Part shown: positions 16,053-25,970 of the stretch, piece after piece
Numbering within the stretch: the first letter of the stretch is position 1
Layout: each line of letters opens with the position of its first letter
From: Nostoc sp. MG11
GTDB taxonomy: Bacteria; Cyanobacteriota; Cyanobacteriia; Cyanobacteriales; Nostocaceae
Direction: 5' to 3'
Length of the DNA stretch: 44,462 nt
Assembly: GCF_014904695.1 (NCBI RefSeq)
Contig: NZ_JACXXN010000041.1
Span: 1 to 44,462, forward strand
The notes under the pieces: generated by a model
Told to the model about the DNA's origin: nothing
Database searches by the model: none
What the model saw: only the letters and a program-made list of their open reading frames with translations
Program-made: the position numbers and the translations under genes

Positions 16053-17336
16053 ATGACTCATTTTGGCATCATCTGTCCACCTGGCCCTGGGCATCTTAAC
16101 CCGATGACAGCTTTAGGAAGAGAATTGCAACGGCGTGGTCATCGAGTCACAATTTTAGGAATACTTGACGCTCAAGCTTATGCCGAAGCAGCTGGATTAG
16201 AGTTCTGGGCAATTGTAGAATCTGAATTCCCACTAGGCTCAATAGCAAAAATGCTAAACCAGATTGGGAAAATGAATGGGCTGGCTGCACTTCGTTACTC
16301 TCTCAATGCCTATAAAGAGTCCGCTGCTGTGATCCTCAGAGAAACTCCAACAGCGCTCCGCAGGTCTGGCATAGAAGCATTGTTGCTAGACGAAACTCAA
16401 TCAGAGGGAAGCACTGTAGCAGAGTTTTTACAAATTCCTTTTATTACAGTCAGTTGTGCTTTAACGCTTTATCCAGAGGACAGCATTCCCCCATTTTTTA
16501 CAACATGGAGTTTTAACCATGCATGGTGGGCGGTTCTACGCAATAAATTGGTAATGTCTTTACTTCGTTGGTTCGCGCAACCCATCCAGGAAGTGGTAAA
16601 CAACTATCGCCAACAATGGAACTTACCCCTTCGATCCAATTCTTACGAGTTTTACTCCAAGTTAGCTATTATTAGCCAACAACCTGCTGAGTTTGAATTT
16701 CCCCGACGAAAATTGCCGCCGCATCTACATTTCACTGGGCCATTGTATGATGATGCAGGACGTCAAGATATTGATTTTCCGTATGAAAAGTTGAATGGAA
16801 AACCCTTGATCTATGCTTCATTAGGCACTGTACAAAATCGATTACAATACGTTTTTCGCACTATTGCTCAAGCGTGCGAAGGATTGGAGTACCAGTTAGT
16901 AATTTCACTGGGAGGCGCACTTGATCCAGAAACATTGCTCAATTTACCTGGAGAACCTTTGGTTGTTAAGTATGCACCTCAGATGGAATTGCTGAGAAAA
17001 GCAAGTCTTACAATTACTCATGCAGGTATGAATACGACCTTAGAATCTTTAAGCAATGGTGTCCCCATGATTGCCATCCCCATTGCAAATGACCAGCCTG
17101 GTGTAGCAGCACGTATAGCATGGACTGGCGTTGGTGAATTTGTACCTGTGGCTAACGTAAGTGTTTCTAAACTGCGAACAGCCATAAAGCAAGTTCTGAC
17201 ACAAGACTCTTATAGGCAGAATGCACTGAGATTACAAGCAGCTATCCATCGTTCTGGAGGAGTTAATTATGCTGCTGATATCGTCGAAAAAGCTGTAGCT
17301 ACAGGAAAACCAGTTCTTTCTTCTGTCGAAGTTTAA
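16053..17336 (+). CDS. GT1-family glycosyltransferase (CrtX/macrolide type)
   Basis: The 427-aa product has a GT-B fold pattern. The N-terminus is FGIICPPGPGHLNPMTALGREL, a donor/acceptor loop seen in zeaxanthin glucosyltransferases and MGT enzymes. The C-terminal half has IYASLGTVQN, VVKYAPQMELL and the nucleotide-sugar motif THAGMNTTLESLSNGVPM with IPIANDQPGVAARI. It probably moves glucose or glucuronate from a UDP-sugar to a lipophilic acceptor such as a carotenoid or polyketide. The acceptor is not visible from context. It is 32 nt ahead of the TpsA gene; a link to exoprotein modification would be unusual for this family and is speculative. Confidence 0.85.
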   Translation: MTHFGIICPPGPGHLNPMTALGRELQRRGHRVTILGILDAQAYAEAAGLEFWAIVESEFPLGSIAKMLNQIGKMNGLAALRYSLNAYKESAAVILRETPTALRRSGIEALLLDETQSEGSTVAEFLQIPFITVSCALTLYPEDSIPPFFTTWSFNHAWWAVLRNKLVMSLLRWFAQPIQEVVNNYRQQWNLPLRSNSYEFYSKLAIISQQPAEFEFPRRKLPPHLHFTGPLYDDAGRQDIDFPYEKLNGKPLIYASLGTVQNRLQYVFRTIAQACEGLEYQLVISLGGALDPETLLNLPGEPLVVKYAPQMELLRKASLTITHAGMNTTLESLSNGVPMIAIPIANDQPGVAARIAWTGVGEFVPVANVSVSKLRTAIKQVLTQDSYRQNALRLQAAIHRSGGVNYAADIVEKAVATGKPVLSSVEV

Positions 17337-17368
17337 TAATATCACTCTTAAGTCTGAGAGACTAAACA

Positions 17369-19993
17369 ATGTTAAAAAAGAAGGCACAACGTAAAATTAA
17401 ACAGTGGATAAGTAGCTGTTGTTTTGTTAGTTTTACCACATTATATTACTTGCCATTTTCAACTCCAATTGTTGCACAGATTGTTCCCGATGCTACTCTC
17501 CGTAACAATTCTCGCGTTACAAGTCAAGAGAATACCAATATTATCAATGAGGGAACTAGAGCAGGAAATAATCTATTCCACAGTTTTAAAGACTTTTCCT
17601 TGCCTACTGGTAGTACCGCTTACTTCAACAATGGCACAAATATTCAGAACATTATCAGCAGGGTTACGGGTAAATCCATTTCAGAAATAGATGGTCTAAT
17701 TCGAGCGAATGGTACAGCTAACTTATTTTTAATTAATCCAAATGGAATTATACTTGGTCAAAATGCCCGGTTGGATATTGGTGGTTCTTTTTTAGCCAGT
17801 ACTGCTAGTGCTATTATTTTTGCTGATGGTACTTCTTTTAATGCTAAAAATCCTCAATTGGATACATTACTGAGCGTTAATGTTCCTTTGGGATTACAGT
17901 TTGGAAAAAATCCACGTTCAATTAATTTAGAAGGCACTGGTCACACTCAGTTTGTTTTTAGTAATCAAGTTGGAGCTTCTATTACCTTTATAGGGCCAGG
18001 AGAAAGCAAAAGTGGGTTACGTTTAAAACCAGGTAAAACCTTTGCCTTAATAGGAGGTGATGTCTTATTGAATGGTGGTATAGTAACAGTCCCTTCTGGT
18101 GGAATTGAAGTAGGCAGTGTTGATGAGGGTGTAGTTAGACTAATACCTAGTCTTTCAGGGTGGGGTTTCTCTTATGAAGGAGTAAACAGCCTTAAGGATA
18201 TTAGACTTGCTAGACAGTCTTTGTTAGATGCTAGCGGATTTAAGTTAGGAGATATTCATATTCAAGGCAGAAATATCAATTTCACAGACGGTTCGCTAGC
18301 TTTAATTGCAAATTCTTCTGGCTCTCTTAACCCAGGAGCGATACGTATAGATGCGTCTAATACTCTTGACTTAACAGGGATAACATCTTTTAATGCTACA
18401 TTGCCTTTCCTGTCTCCAATAAGACTTAATCGGGGCATTGTTACTGCAACTAAATTTGGTAAAGGAGCTGATATTGTTATCTTCTCTGATAAACTAATTG
18501 GTCGAGACTCTACAGTAATTAATCCTCTAACTTTTGGCTCTGGTAGTAGTGGAAATCTAATTATAAACTCTTCTAAATCTGTTGAAATCCTCGGTCAAGC
18601 AGCTAATGAAACTTCTAAAATAAGTTCTGTTTTTCAAACTGCAACCTATGGCTCTGGTCAAGCAGGTGATGTTAGTTTATCGACCGAAAAACTCTTTATT
18701 AAAGATGGAGGTGCTTTACAATCTTTAACTGCCAGTAATGGAAGAGGAGGTCATTTAAATGTAAATGCTCTTGAAACTATAAAACTTTCAGGAGGAAACA
18801 CTGGTTTCATATTATCTCCTTCTGGAACAGAAACTATTCCTTTTTTCACAGGAAGTAGTATAGCTTCGCTATCTATTTCTTCTGGCAATGCTGGCAAAAT
18901 AGATATTAAAACAAGACAATTACTTGTCGAAAATGGAGCTGGAATAGCGGCATCTGGACTACAAAGTGGTAACTCTAGCACCATAAGTATTGACGCTTCT
19001 GAATCTGTTGAGGTTATTGGAGTAAGTTCGGTTAATCCTTCTTTAAACCCCACTAGAATTACCTCTTCTGTAGGTACTGGAGATCCTTTTATAACTTATC
19101 TATATAATCTCAAGCAACCGCCAAACGCCTCATCTGGAAGCGTTTTTATTAATACAAGAAGTTTAGATGTTACAGGTGGCGCTCAAGTTGAAGTTAGAAA
19201 CAACGGTTCTGGCGATGCAGGGAAGCTTCAAATTAATGCCAATACAATCAACATTACAAACAAAGGAGGTATCACTGCAACCACTGCCGTTGGACAGGGT
19301 GGCGATATTGATATCAAGTCAAAAATCGTTCAATTAAACAACGGCAATATCTCTGCAACTGCTGGAGAGCAAGGCACTAATGGGGATGGTGGAAACATCA
19401 CCATTGATACATCTGCTTTGTTTAGCCTAGGAAATAGCGCTATCACAGCTAACGCTTTTGGAGGACGTGGAGGTAATATTCTAATCAATGCTGATGCATA
19501 CTTTTTCTCCCAAAGTGTCCAAGTTGAAGCCAGTTCCCAGTTTGGAATCAATGGACAGGTTCAAGTCAACGGACTCTCCCTTGAAAGTCGCAGCATCAAA
19601 CCAACACCAGAAGTTGTTCGAGCAATTCCTGAAATAGTCTCTGCATGTCAAGGACGATCAGGTGTAGCAGCAAGCGAATTAGTAATTAGCAGCAGAGGCG
19701 GTTTTGCATCTAGTTCCGAAGAAATGCCGTATGCCATTTTTGAGCGGCAGAATAACTCTATCTCAATCAAGAACAATGATTTAGAGCAACCTCAGCCATC
19801 AACAGTTGCACTTTCTCCAGAAATTGTAGAGGCTAACGGCTGGAAAATAGACTCGAATGGAGCACTTGTATTGACAGCAGAAGCCGATACAGCCACCCCA
19901 GTTGCTTCGTCATTGTCTGCCTCAGCCTGTCGTCAAGAACGTTATACCTCAGAAATATCACCAACCATTAAAACAGTTCATAATGATGATTAA
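17369..19993 (+). CDS. TpsA-type exoprotein (filamentous haemagglutinin N-domain)
   Basis: The 874-aa product has a basic N-terminus and hydrophobic stretch ending in TPIVAQ at about residue 37, a Sec signal peptide. The two-partner secretion domain follows (about 38-280): RNNSRV, NLFHSFKDFSL and NPNGI at 123-127 are its hallmarks. The rest is a repetitive beta-helix rich in Asn/Ser/Gly ending near residue 780, then a short tail with two cysteines. It should be exported through an outer-membrane TpsB pore, but the nearby TpsB is truncated. Its stop overlaps the start of the CHAT gene by 11 nt, so the two are translated together. Likely an adhesin or secreted scaffold. Confidence 0.9.
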   Translation: MLKKKAQRKIKQWISSCCFVSFTTLYYLPFSTPIVAQIVPDATLRNNSRVTSQENTNIINEGTRAGNNLFHSFKDFSLPTGSTAYFNNGTNIQNIISRVTGKSISEIDGLIRANGTANLFLINPNGIILGQNARLDIGGSFLASTASAIIFADGTSFNAKNPQLDTLLSVNVPLGLQFGKNPRSINLEGTGHTQFVFSNQVGASITFIGPGESKSGLRLKPGKTFALIGGDVLLNGGIVTVPSGGIEVGSVDEGVVRLIPSLSGWGFSYEGVNSLKDIRLARQSLLDASGFKLGDIHIQGRNINFTDGSLALIANSSGSLNPGAIRIDASNTLDLTGITSFNATLPFLSPIRLNRGIVTATKFGKGADIVIFSDKLIGRDSTVINPLTFGSGSSGNLIINSSKSVEILGQAANETSKISSVFQTATYGSGQAGDVSLSTEKLFIKDGGALQSLTASNGRGGHLNVNALETIKLSGGNTGFILSPSGTETIPFFTGSSIASLSISSGNAGKIDIKTRQLLVENGAGIAASGLQSGNSSTISIDASESVEVIGVSSVNPSLNPTRITSSVGTGDPFITYLYNLKQPPNASSGSVFINTRSLDVTGGAQVEVRNNGSGDAGKLQINANTINITNKGGITATTAVGQGGDIDIKSKIVQLNNGNISATAGEQGTNGDGGNITIDTSALFSLGNSAITANAFGGRGGNILINADAYFFSQSVQVEASSQFGINGQVQVNGLSLESRSIKPTPEVVRAIPEIVSACQGRSGVAASELVISSRGGFASSSEEMPYAIFERQNNSISIKNNDLEQPQPSTVALSPEIVEANGWKIDSNGALVLTAEADTATPVASSLSASACRQERYTSEISPTIKTVHNDD

Positions 19994-22499
19994 ACCACAA
20001 CATTGGCTCAGGTACTCGTTGTTAGGAATTATCGGTTTGTCAGTAGTTGCAAGCCAACCTGACGTAACCTTTGCCCAAACTTTAGACAAAAGGGCACAAC
20101 AATATAATCAGGCACAACTATTGACCCAAGAAGGTTACAAGCAATTAAATCTCGGTCAGGCGAGCAACGCTTTAGAGACTTGGAAAAAAGCTACGACTAT
20201 TTACCGTAAATTAGATGATCAAGAGGAGATTACTGGAAGTTTAATCGATGAAAGTATTGCTTTACAAGCTTTAGGCGCGAATCTTCGTGCATGTCATACG
20301 CTTGTTGAAGCATTAAAGTTAGATAAAAATGTTGGGATTTGTGCTACCAATGCGGCACGATCCACTGAATCTGTGACAAAACTTCTCTATGGGGCGATTA
20401 GTAAGCAAAAACCAATACCAGTTTACTTGCTGGGATGGCGTAATTTAGCAGAAGTCTTGCGTCAAATAGGTAAGTTAGAAGATTCCAAAATAGTTTTGAA
20501 AAAAGCGCTCTCACTTGCTAAACAAACGCCTTCATCTAATATTAGTGGTATCTTGCTATCTTTAGGTAACTCTGAGAAAGCTATTTACAAGCAAGCGCGA
20601 AACAGATATTCACAGACAGAAGAACCAGTTTTCAAAAAAGAAATTATTAGTATAATTCAGCACCAGGCACTTAACTCACTTGATATTTATCAACAGGTAA
20701 ATACTTTGTCGAATGCTCCAGCAGGAGTAAAACTACAAGCTCAATTGCACCATTTGAACTTACTATTAGATTTTCATGAATGGTTAACAGTAGAATCTAA
20801 TTCAGGTAAAACACAATTAGCTGATATTCGTACTAAAATTACTCATCAAATTCAGCCAGCAGTGGCTCTAATATTAAATAACTCTTCGGCGTTCTCTCAG
20901 TTACCAGTTAGCCATTCTATTTATGCCAAACTAAATTTTGCTAAAAGTTTGAATAAGATTGAAACCAAACAATTGCATTCAATTGCTATTGAGTATGCTG
21001 AAAAAGCATTGCAGACAGCTAGAAGTCTCAATAACCCGCGATTAAAGTCAGATAGCTTCGGCACTTTAGGCAAGTTAAAACCAGAGCAATCACAAGTGTA
21101 TCTTGAGGCAGCTTTAAGCCAAGCTCAGTTAAGCCAATCACCAGATCTTGCGTATCAATGGCAGCAGCAATTAGGGAATTTGTACAAAAAACAAGGGAAA
21201 TACGATGCAGCCCTTCAGGCATATAGTGCAGCAATTGATAACCTGACTCAAGTGCGTGATACTCTTTTGCCAAGCAATACAGATTTGCAATTCTCCTTCC
21301 AAGAAAAGGTAGAGCCTGTATATCGGGAGTATATGCGATTGCTCTTGGCATCTCCTAACCCTAATTTAAAAAGAGTAATCCAGACGAACGAACGTTTGCA
21401 AATAGCTCAGTTAGAAAACTTTCTTCAATGTGGCAAGCTTGACATCATTCCTTTAAATGAAGTTAAAAACTTGCCTAGCGCTCCAACAGTAGTTCACATT
21501 ATTGACTTGAATAACAGTGTAGAGGTAATTGTCCAGTCCCCTAATGGCTCCCTTCACCGCCATTCTGTTGACTCCAAGCTAGTTAAAGCTAGTGTCGATA
21601 ATCTACTAGAAAACTTGCAATCTTCTAGGCTAGGTTCTATTAATAAAAATTTAATTATTTCGCCTTCTCAATCACTTTATAACTTGCTAATTGCACCCAT
21701 CAAGACATACCTACCCCCATCAGGAACGTTAGTGTTAACTTTAGATACATCTTTCCAAAGCTTGCCAATAGGTTTGCTTCATGACAGCAAAGATTATTTA
21801 CTCCAGCACTACAGCATTGCTCAAACTTTAGGTTCCAGGATTAGACCACCTAAATTTTTACCCAAGGAACAGTTAAGGGCTTTAATTGCTGGACTCTCTG
21901 AAGTTAGTCCCAGCTTTTACGCTCTAAATGCCCCCGAAGGCTTGAAAGCGTTGCTAGGAGTAGAAGAGGAGGTAGAAGATGTTAAAAAACAAACTACTTC
22001 TTCAAAAGTCTTGCTAAATGATAAGTTTACCAGTCAGGCACTTGAGCAACAATTAAGCAGCTCTGATTTTTCCGTTGTTCATCTAACTACTCATGCTCAA
22101 TTTAGTTCTGACCCTCAGAGAACAATGTTTTTTGCTTGGAACAAACCAATTAGTGTATTAGAGTTTGATAGCTTGCTAAAATTAAACGCTCAAGCCAATG
22201 AAGGAGGAATTGAGCTATTAGTTTTAAGTGCCTGTCAAACTGCCAAGGGTAATAAGAAATCAGCATTAGGAATAGCTGGTGTGGCAGCACAAGCAGGTGC
22301 CAGAAGTACAGTGGCAACTTTATGGAAGGTAGATGCTGACTCTACTGCTTTACTCATGGAAGATTTTTACAAGAACTTGAAAAATGGTATTCCCAAAGCA
22401 GAGGCATTGCGTAAAGCACAATTAAATTTAATGTCAAATTCTAAGTACAGCCACCCTTATTTTTGGTCTTCTTTTTTGCTCGTTGGCGGATGGTTGTGA
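19983..22499 (+). CDS. Exported TPR-CHAT (caspase-like) protease
   Basis: I start at ATG 19983 (838 aa); the frame reaches back to 19902 inside TpsA. The N-terminus has a signal peptide ending near TFAQ. TPR-like helices span about 40-480. The C-terminal CHAT domain (about 560-838) has catalytic His704 in LTTHAQF and Cys751 in LSACQTAKG, then GARSTVATLWKVD and a closing HPYFWSSFLLVGGW. CHAT proteins are clan CD cysteine peptidases. Secretion of a CHAT protein beside TpsA is common in filamentous cyanobacteria. It may process the exoprotein or a surface target. Both catalytic residues are intact. Confidence 0.88.
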   Translation: MMIKPQHWLRYSLLGIIGLSVVASQPDVTFAQTLDKRAQQYNQAQLLTQEGYKQLNLGQASNALETWKKATTIYRKLDDQEEITGSLIDESIALQALGANLRACHTLVEALKLDKNVGICATNAARSTESVTKLLYGAISKQKPIPVYLLGWRNLAEVLRQIGKLEDSKIVLKKALSLAKQTPSSNISGILLSLGNSEKAIYKQARNRYSQTEEPVFKKEIISIIQHQALNSLDIYQQVNTLSNAPAGVKLQAQLHHLNLLLDFHEWLTVESNSGKTQLADIRTKITHQIQPAVALILNNSSAFSQLPVSHSIYAKLNFAKSLNKIETKQLHSIAIEYAEKALQTARSLNNPRLKSDSFGTLGKLKPEQSQVYLEAALSQAQLSQSPDLAYQWQQQLGNLYKKQGKYDAALQAYSAAIDNLTQVRDTLLPSNTDLQFSFQEKVEPVYREYMRLLLASPNPNLKRVIQTNERLQIAQLENFLQCGKLDIIPLNEVKNLPSAPTVVHIIDLNNSVEVIVQSPNGSLHRHSVDSKLVKASVDNLLENLQSSRLGSINKNLIISPSQSLYNLLIAPIKTYLPPSGTLVLTLDTSFQSLPIGLLHDSKDYLLQHYSIAQTLGSRIRPPKFLPKEQLRALIAGLSEVSPSFYALNAPEGLKALLGVEEEVEDVKKQTTSSKVLLNDKFTSQALEQQLSSSDFSVVHLTTHAQFSSDPQRTMFFAWNKPISVLEFDSLLKLNAQANEGGIELLVLSACQTAKGNKKSALGIAGVAAQAGARSTVATLWKVDADSTALLMEDFYKNLKNGIPKAEALRKAQLNLMSNSKYSHPYFWSSFLLVGGWL

Positions 22500-22522
22500 A
22501 ATTCTACCAACTTTAGTCCTTG

Positions 22523-23512
22523 TTAGACTTTAGCTAATTCATCTGAATTGCCAGTGCGTTTCGCTAATTCATCTGCTACCTTATATTCACGAAGCGCTTC
22601 ATTTGGCAACCATGCCTCTAGATATCGATCTGCCAGTACTCTGTAGAGAGTTGGGTTTTGACTCCCTGCTGCTACTCTTGCTTTTAGTGTCTCAATCGTC
22701 TCATTCAAAAGACTTTTGGACATATATATAGCATGTAGATCCAGGATAGCTACTTCGTCTGGAGGCAAGTTTAATTCTTTGATTTGCTTTACCTTCTGTA
22801 CAATTTCTTGTTGATCTTTTTCTGGCAAAACATTAATTATTAAGGGATCGAAAGCAATTAGAGAACCTCCTAAGTTGGCAATGACAGTAATTTTGTAGGC
22901 GTTGCCAAGTTGCAATTCTTTTTGCTCCTTCGGGTATGGTAGTGTAGTCACTTTATTATCTACTGTTGCTTCCCAATAAAATTCATAACCGCTTACGATT
23001 ACTGTGTAGTTAGTAGCGTTAGAAACAGCACTCCAAGATATTTGAGGTCGAGTACTTAACATTGAACTGCCATAGGGACTTATTAGAATTGGTGCTTCTT
23101 TCTCTTCACCCGCCCCTTTAGGGTTATAACAACGACTCGGATTCAATCCTGTGCATAACTCGGTTATCTCTTGCGGCGGTGTACACGTGTCTGGCTCCTT
23201 TAACACAGTACTCTGCTTGAGGTACACAAAATTTCCATTTAAGTAGCACAAAACCTTGACTGTAGCTCCCTTAGCTGGATTAATCCGATCGCCTGGACAC
23301 ACTCGGCTTCCACTTGGCAAGTAGAGATCCCCTGCGCTAGAGACTCGACCTATAAAGTTGTTACACTCACTCTTCACTACTGCTACTGATTGAGTCTTAA
23401 TTTCTGCGCTGCTAATATCTGATAAAAGTAATATTGATGGTAATATCGATACGAGCGCTATAATTTGAAGCTTGGAAACTTTTTTCTTCTTATGGTTGAG
23501 TAAAGACTGCAT
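22523..23512 (-). CDS. Secreted protein of the CHAT/kinase locus
   Basis: The 329-aa product has a signal peptide (basic MQSLLNHKKKKVSK, hydrophobic core, cut near SSAEI). Residues 50-125 contain four or five cysteines with VCPGD and KVLCYLNGNFVYL, probably a small beta domain. Residues 145-225 look like a fibronectin/Ig-type sandwich (PQISWSAVSNATNYTVIVSG). The C-terminal 100 residues are helical and TPR-like. It converges on the CHAT gene and lies 95 nt downstream of the kinase gene. Such a protein may sense or bind envelope material. Function unknown. Confidence 0.7.
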   Translation of the reverse strand: MQSLLNHKKKKVSKLQIIALVSILPSILLLSDISSAEIKTQSVAVVKSECNNFIGRVSSAGDLYLPSGSRVCPGDRINPAKGATVKVLCYLNGNFVYLKQSTVLKEPDTCTPPQEITELCTGLNPSRCYNPKGAGEEKEAPILISPYGSSMLSTRPQISWSAVSNATNYTVIVSGYEFYWEATVDNKVTTLPYPKEQKELQLGNAYKITVIANLGGSLIAFDPLIINVLPEKDQQEIVQKVKQIKELNLPPDEVAILDLHAIYMSKSLLNETIETLKARVAAGSQNPTLYRVLADRYLEAWLPNEALREYKVADELAKRTGNSDELAKV

Positions 23513-23607
23513 TAAAAGTTTTTACGTACTTAGTTGCCTGTTATTAGCATACACAAGTTTGATAACAAAACAAAGAGCTAGAGTCTATACTTTCGCCAAA
23601 ATGCACT

Positions 23608-25470
23608 CTATTGAGAGATTTTTGGCTTGTTGGTGAGGCGATCTAGTAATTCCTGTCTCCACTTGAAAACATCTTGCTGAGCAGTCCTAGCAAGCATACA
23701 GATTTCCCACGAAAGTCTGGCATCCTCAATTTTACCTAGAGCCTCTTGTACCTGAGCCAGCAAGCAGACAGCATCTATTCTCTTACTGTCTAAATCACTT
23801 GCCTTTTGCAAATATTTCTCTGCCTCGCTATACTGATTTTGCATGAACTTTGCCCAACCCAAATTTTTATATAAAGCAGCTTGTAGTTTTGGGTCTTTAG
23901 TTAAGCGCAATCCTTCAAGCGCCAATGCAGTAGCCTGAGTATAGTCTTCTTTGAGATTACTGAGGCGCGACAAATCATTGATCGCAGGCACAGCTTTCTT
24001 ATTAATTTTAATTGCTCTTTCATATTGTTCTTTAGCTAAACCCTCTTTCCCTTCTTCATCATAAAAACTTCCTAATCTATAATGCCCCTCCCAATCATTT
24101 GGCTTTAATTTCAAAATATGCTGATAATTATCAAGAGCGCAACTAATTTCTCCTAATTGCCAACAAACTACAGCTAGGCTATTATAAGCATTTATATCCT
24201 TGTTGTTATACTTTAGGGCTAATTCATAATATTTTTTAGCTAGTTTGAAGTCGTTAAAATAACGAGCAGCTTGCTCTAAGTAGAACTGAGAAATAGAAAG
24301 TTTAAGTTGGAGATTATATTCTATAGCTTGGTTAAAATAGTTTTGTGCAGTTTCCGAATCATTTGCTGCCTCTGACTTTTTACCCTGTGCTACTAAATGA
24401 TTAGCCATGACGGGTAAAAGTATTTTAAAACCTCCAAAACCTATTAAAGTAAAAAACACAAGTGCTGCACTAATTATGAAGGCTTTAGATCTAGTTATTT
24501 TATGAACTTTACTTTGTAGAGGAAGTTTGTTTAACCGTTGTAGAATTACTTCAGTACTTTGCGGACGCTGCCCTGGTAAGGGAGCCATGAAATCATCAAG
24601 AAGATCCGCAAAGGGTTTATCAATCTGCGATGCATGTTTTCTCCAGATTAGTTTTCCTGTGTTTTCATCCGTTGGTAGGTCACTCAGAGGAGTTGCAGTA
24701 ACTAGATTTACAAAAGTACAACCCAAAGCATAGAAATCCGATTGGGGTACTGCCCTACCATTGATTTGTTCTGTTGGAGTGTAACAAGGCGTAATGACGG
24801 ACGTAATTTCATATATTCCTTCCCTGCCTGCGCTAGTTCCCCCGCTTCCACTAACTTTTGCCAAGTAAGTGTCAGTCACTCGCCTTGCAGTACCAAAATC
24901 AACTAATGCCAGTTGACCATTTGGCTGGAGAACTATATTAGAAGGCTTGATATCTCTATGAAAAAAATTAGAACGGTGTACTGTATCAAGGATTTCAACT
25001 AACTGCTTAAGCCATTCTAATGCTAGAGATTGTGAAATTTTCCCATTAAATTCTATCCATTGCTCCAAGTTTTGTCCCTCAAATTTATCCATAACTAAGC
25101 AACGCAGCGTTAAGGGACTATTTTTAGGAACAAAAGTAAAAAAATCATCTAAAGTACTTTCAGGAATATTTGGATGCTGAATTAGTTGTAAAGTAAGAGA
25201 TTCTTGCTCAATTAATTTAACTAATTTAGGCGATTTCCATTTCAGAACTTTCATTACTCGTTGCTTACGCACAGGGTTCCAGCGAGTACCAGCATCATCT
25301 ACTTCAAAAACTTCAAAATAATTAAACGGATCATCAGTAAGCGGCCTCAGTGGTTTGACTAGACTGATGCGGTCGTTAATCAGCAGTGAAGTGCCACAAG
25401 AGAGGCAGTGTTCTATGTCGTCAGGATTTTGACGGTGATCACAAAGGGGATTAATACAATAAGACGACAT
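23608..25470 (-). CDS. Zinc-ribbon Ser/Thr kinase with membrane helix and TPRs
   Basis: The 620-aa product begins with a four-cysteine zinc ribbon (C5, C10, C22, C25). The kinase domain (about 45-320) has lysine K74 in VMKVLKW as the likely ATP lysine, catalytic loop HRDIKPSN at 171-178 and DFG at 191-193. The glycine-rich loop is not canonical. A membrane helix (about 333-355) is followed by TPR repeats (about 360-600), presumably outside. The architecture fits cyanobacterial Pkn2-type receptor kinases. Reads in the same direction as, and probably with, the secreted protein 22523-23512. Confidence 0.9.
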   Translation of the reverse strand: MSSYCINPLCDHRQNPDDIEHCLSCGTSLLINDRISLVKPLRPLTDDPFNYFEVFEVDDAGTRWNPVRKQRVMKVLKWKSPKLVKLIEQESLTLQLIQHPNIPESTLDDFFTFVPKNSPLTLRCLVMDKFEGQNLEQWIEFNGKISQSLALEWLKQLVEILDTVHRSNFFHRDIKPSNIVLQPNGQLALVDFGTARRVTDTYLAKVSGSGGTSAGREGIYEITSVITPCYTPTEQINGRAVPQSDFYALGCTFVNLVTATPLSDLPTDENTGKLIWRKHASQIDKPFADLLDDFMAPLPGQRPQSTEVILQRLNKLPLQSKVHKITRSKAFIISAALVFFTLIGFGGFKILLPVMANHLVAQGKKSEAANDSETAQNYFNQAIEYNLQLKLSISQFYLEQAARYFNDFKLAKKYYELALKYNNKDINAYNSLAVVCWQLGEISCALDNYQHILKLKPNDWEGHYRLGSFYDEEGKEGLAKEQYERAIKINKKAVPAINDLSRLSNLKEDYTQATALALEGLRLTKDPKLQAALYKNLGWAKFMQNQYSEAEKYLQKASDLDSKRIDAVCLLAQVQEALGKIEDARLSWEICMLARTAQQDVFKWRQELLDRLTNKPKISQ

Positions 25471-25970
25471 ATAAAAAAAAGTTATATATAAATATTGGTT
25501 ACTTATTGATAGATAAGTATCAATTATTTAACCATAGCTTTCTATAAAATTATGGGCAATTAAATAACTAAATCGTAGGTATCTAAGTAAATTAATAACG
25601 TTCCAAACTTATACCAAACCCTATTCTACATATCTATCACTAATCTAGTCCTTGTTATCCAACGACTGGTGGTAAGCAAAAAAAATCAAAATTATTAAGT
25701 AATATTTCTAGAAACTTTGTATAGTTATTTACTTATATTTTGTGTTTACCCACAATAATAATGTTACTTCAACAAAAGAATCGTCATTGTGCTTTCATTT
25801 ATCTATAAGTAACACTATTAGAAATTTATATTGATACTTATTTCAATTATGCGATTAAAAATGAAAAAATCTAGTAATATTAAGTGTAATGCAAGATACT
25901 CTCTAGATTAACTTGAATCTATGGAACTTCCCTTACGGGACTTCACTATCTCAACAGGACAAGTATAATC
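25471..25970. other. AT-rich divergent intergenic region
   Basis: This 500-nt stretch separates the divergent kinase and STAND genes and should hold both promoters. It is strongly AT-rich. I see no gene and no clear operator or hairpin. Confidence 0.6.
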
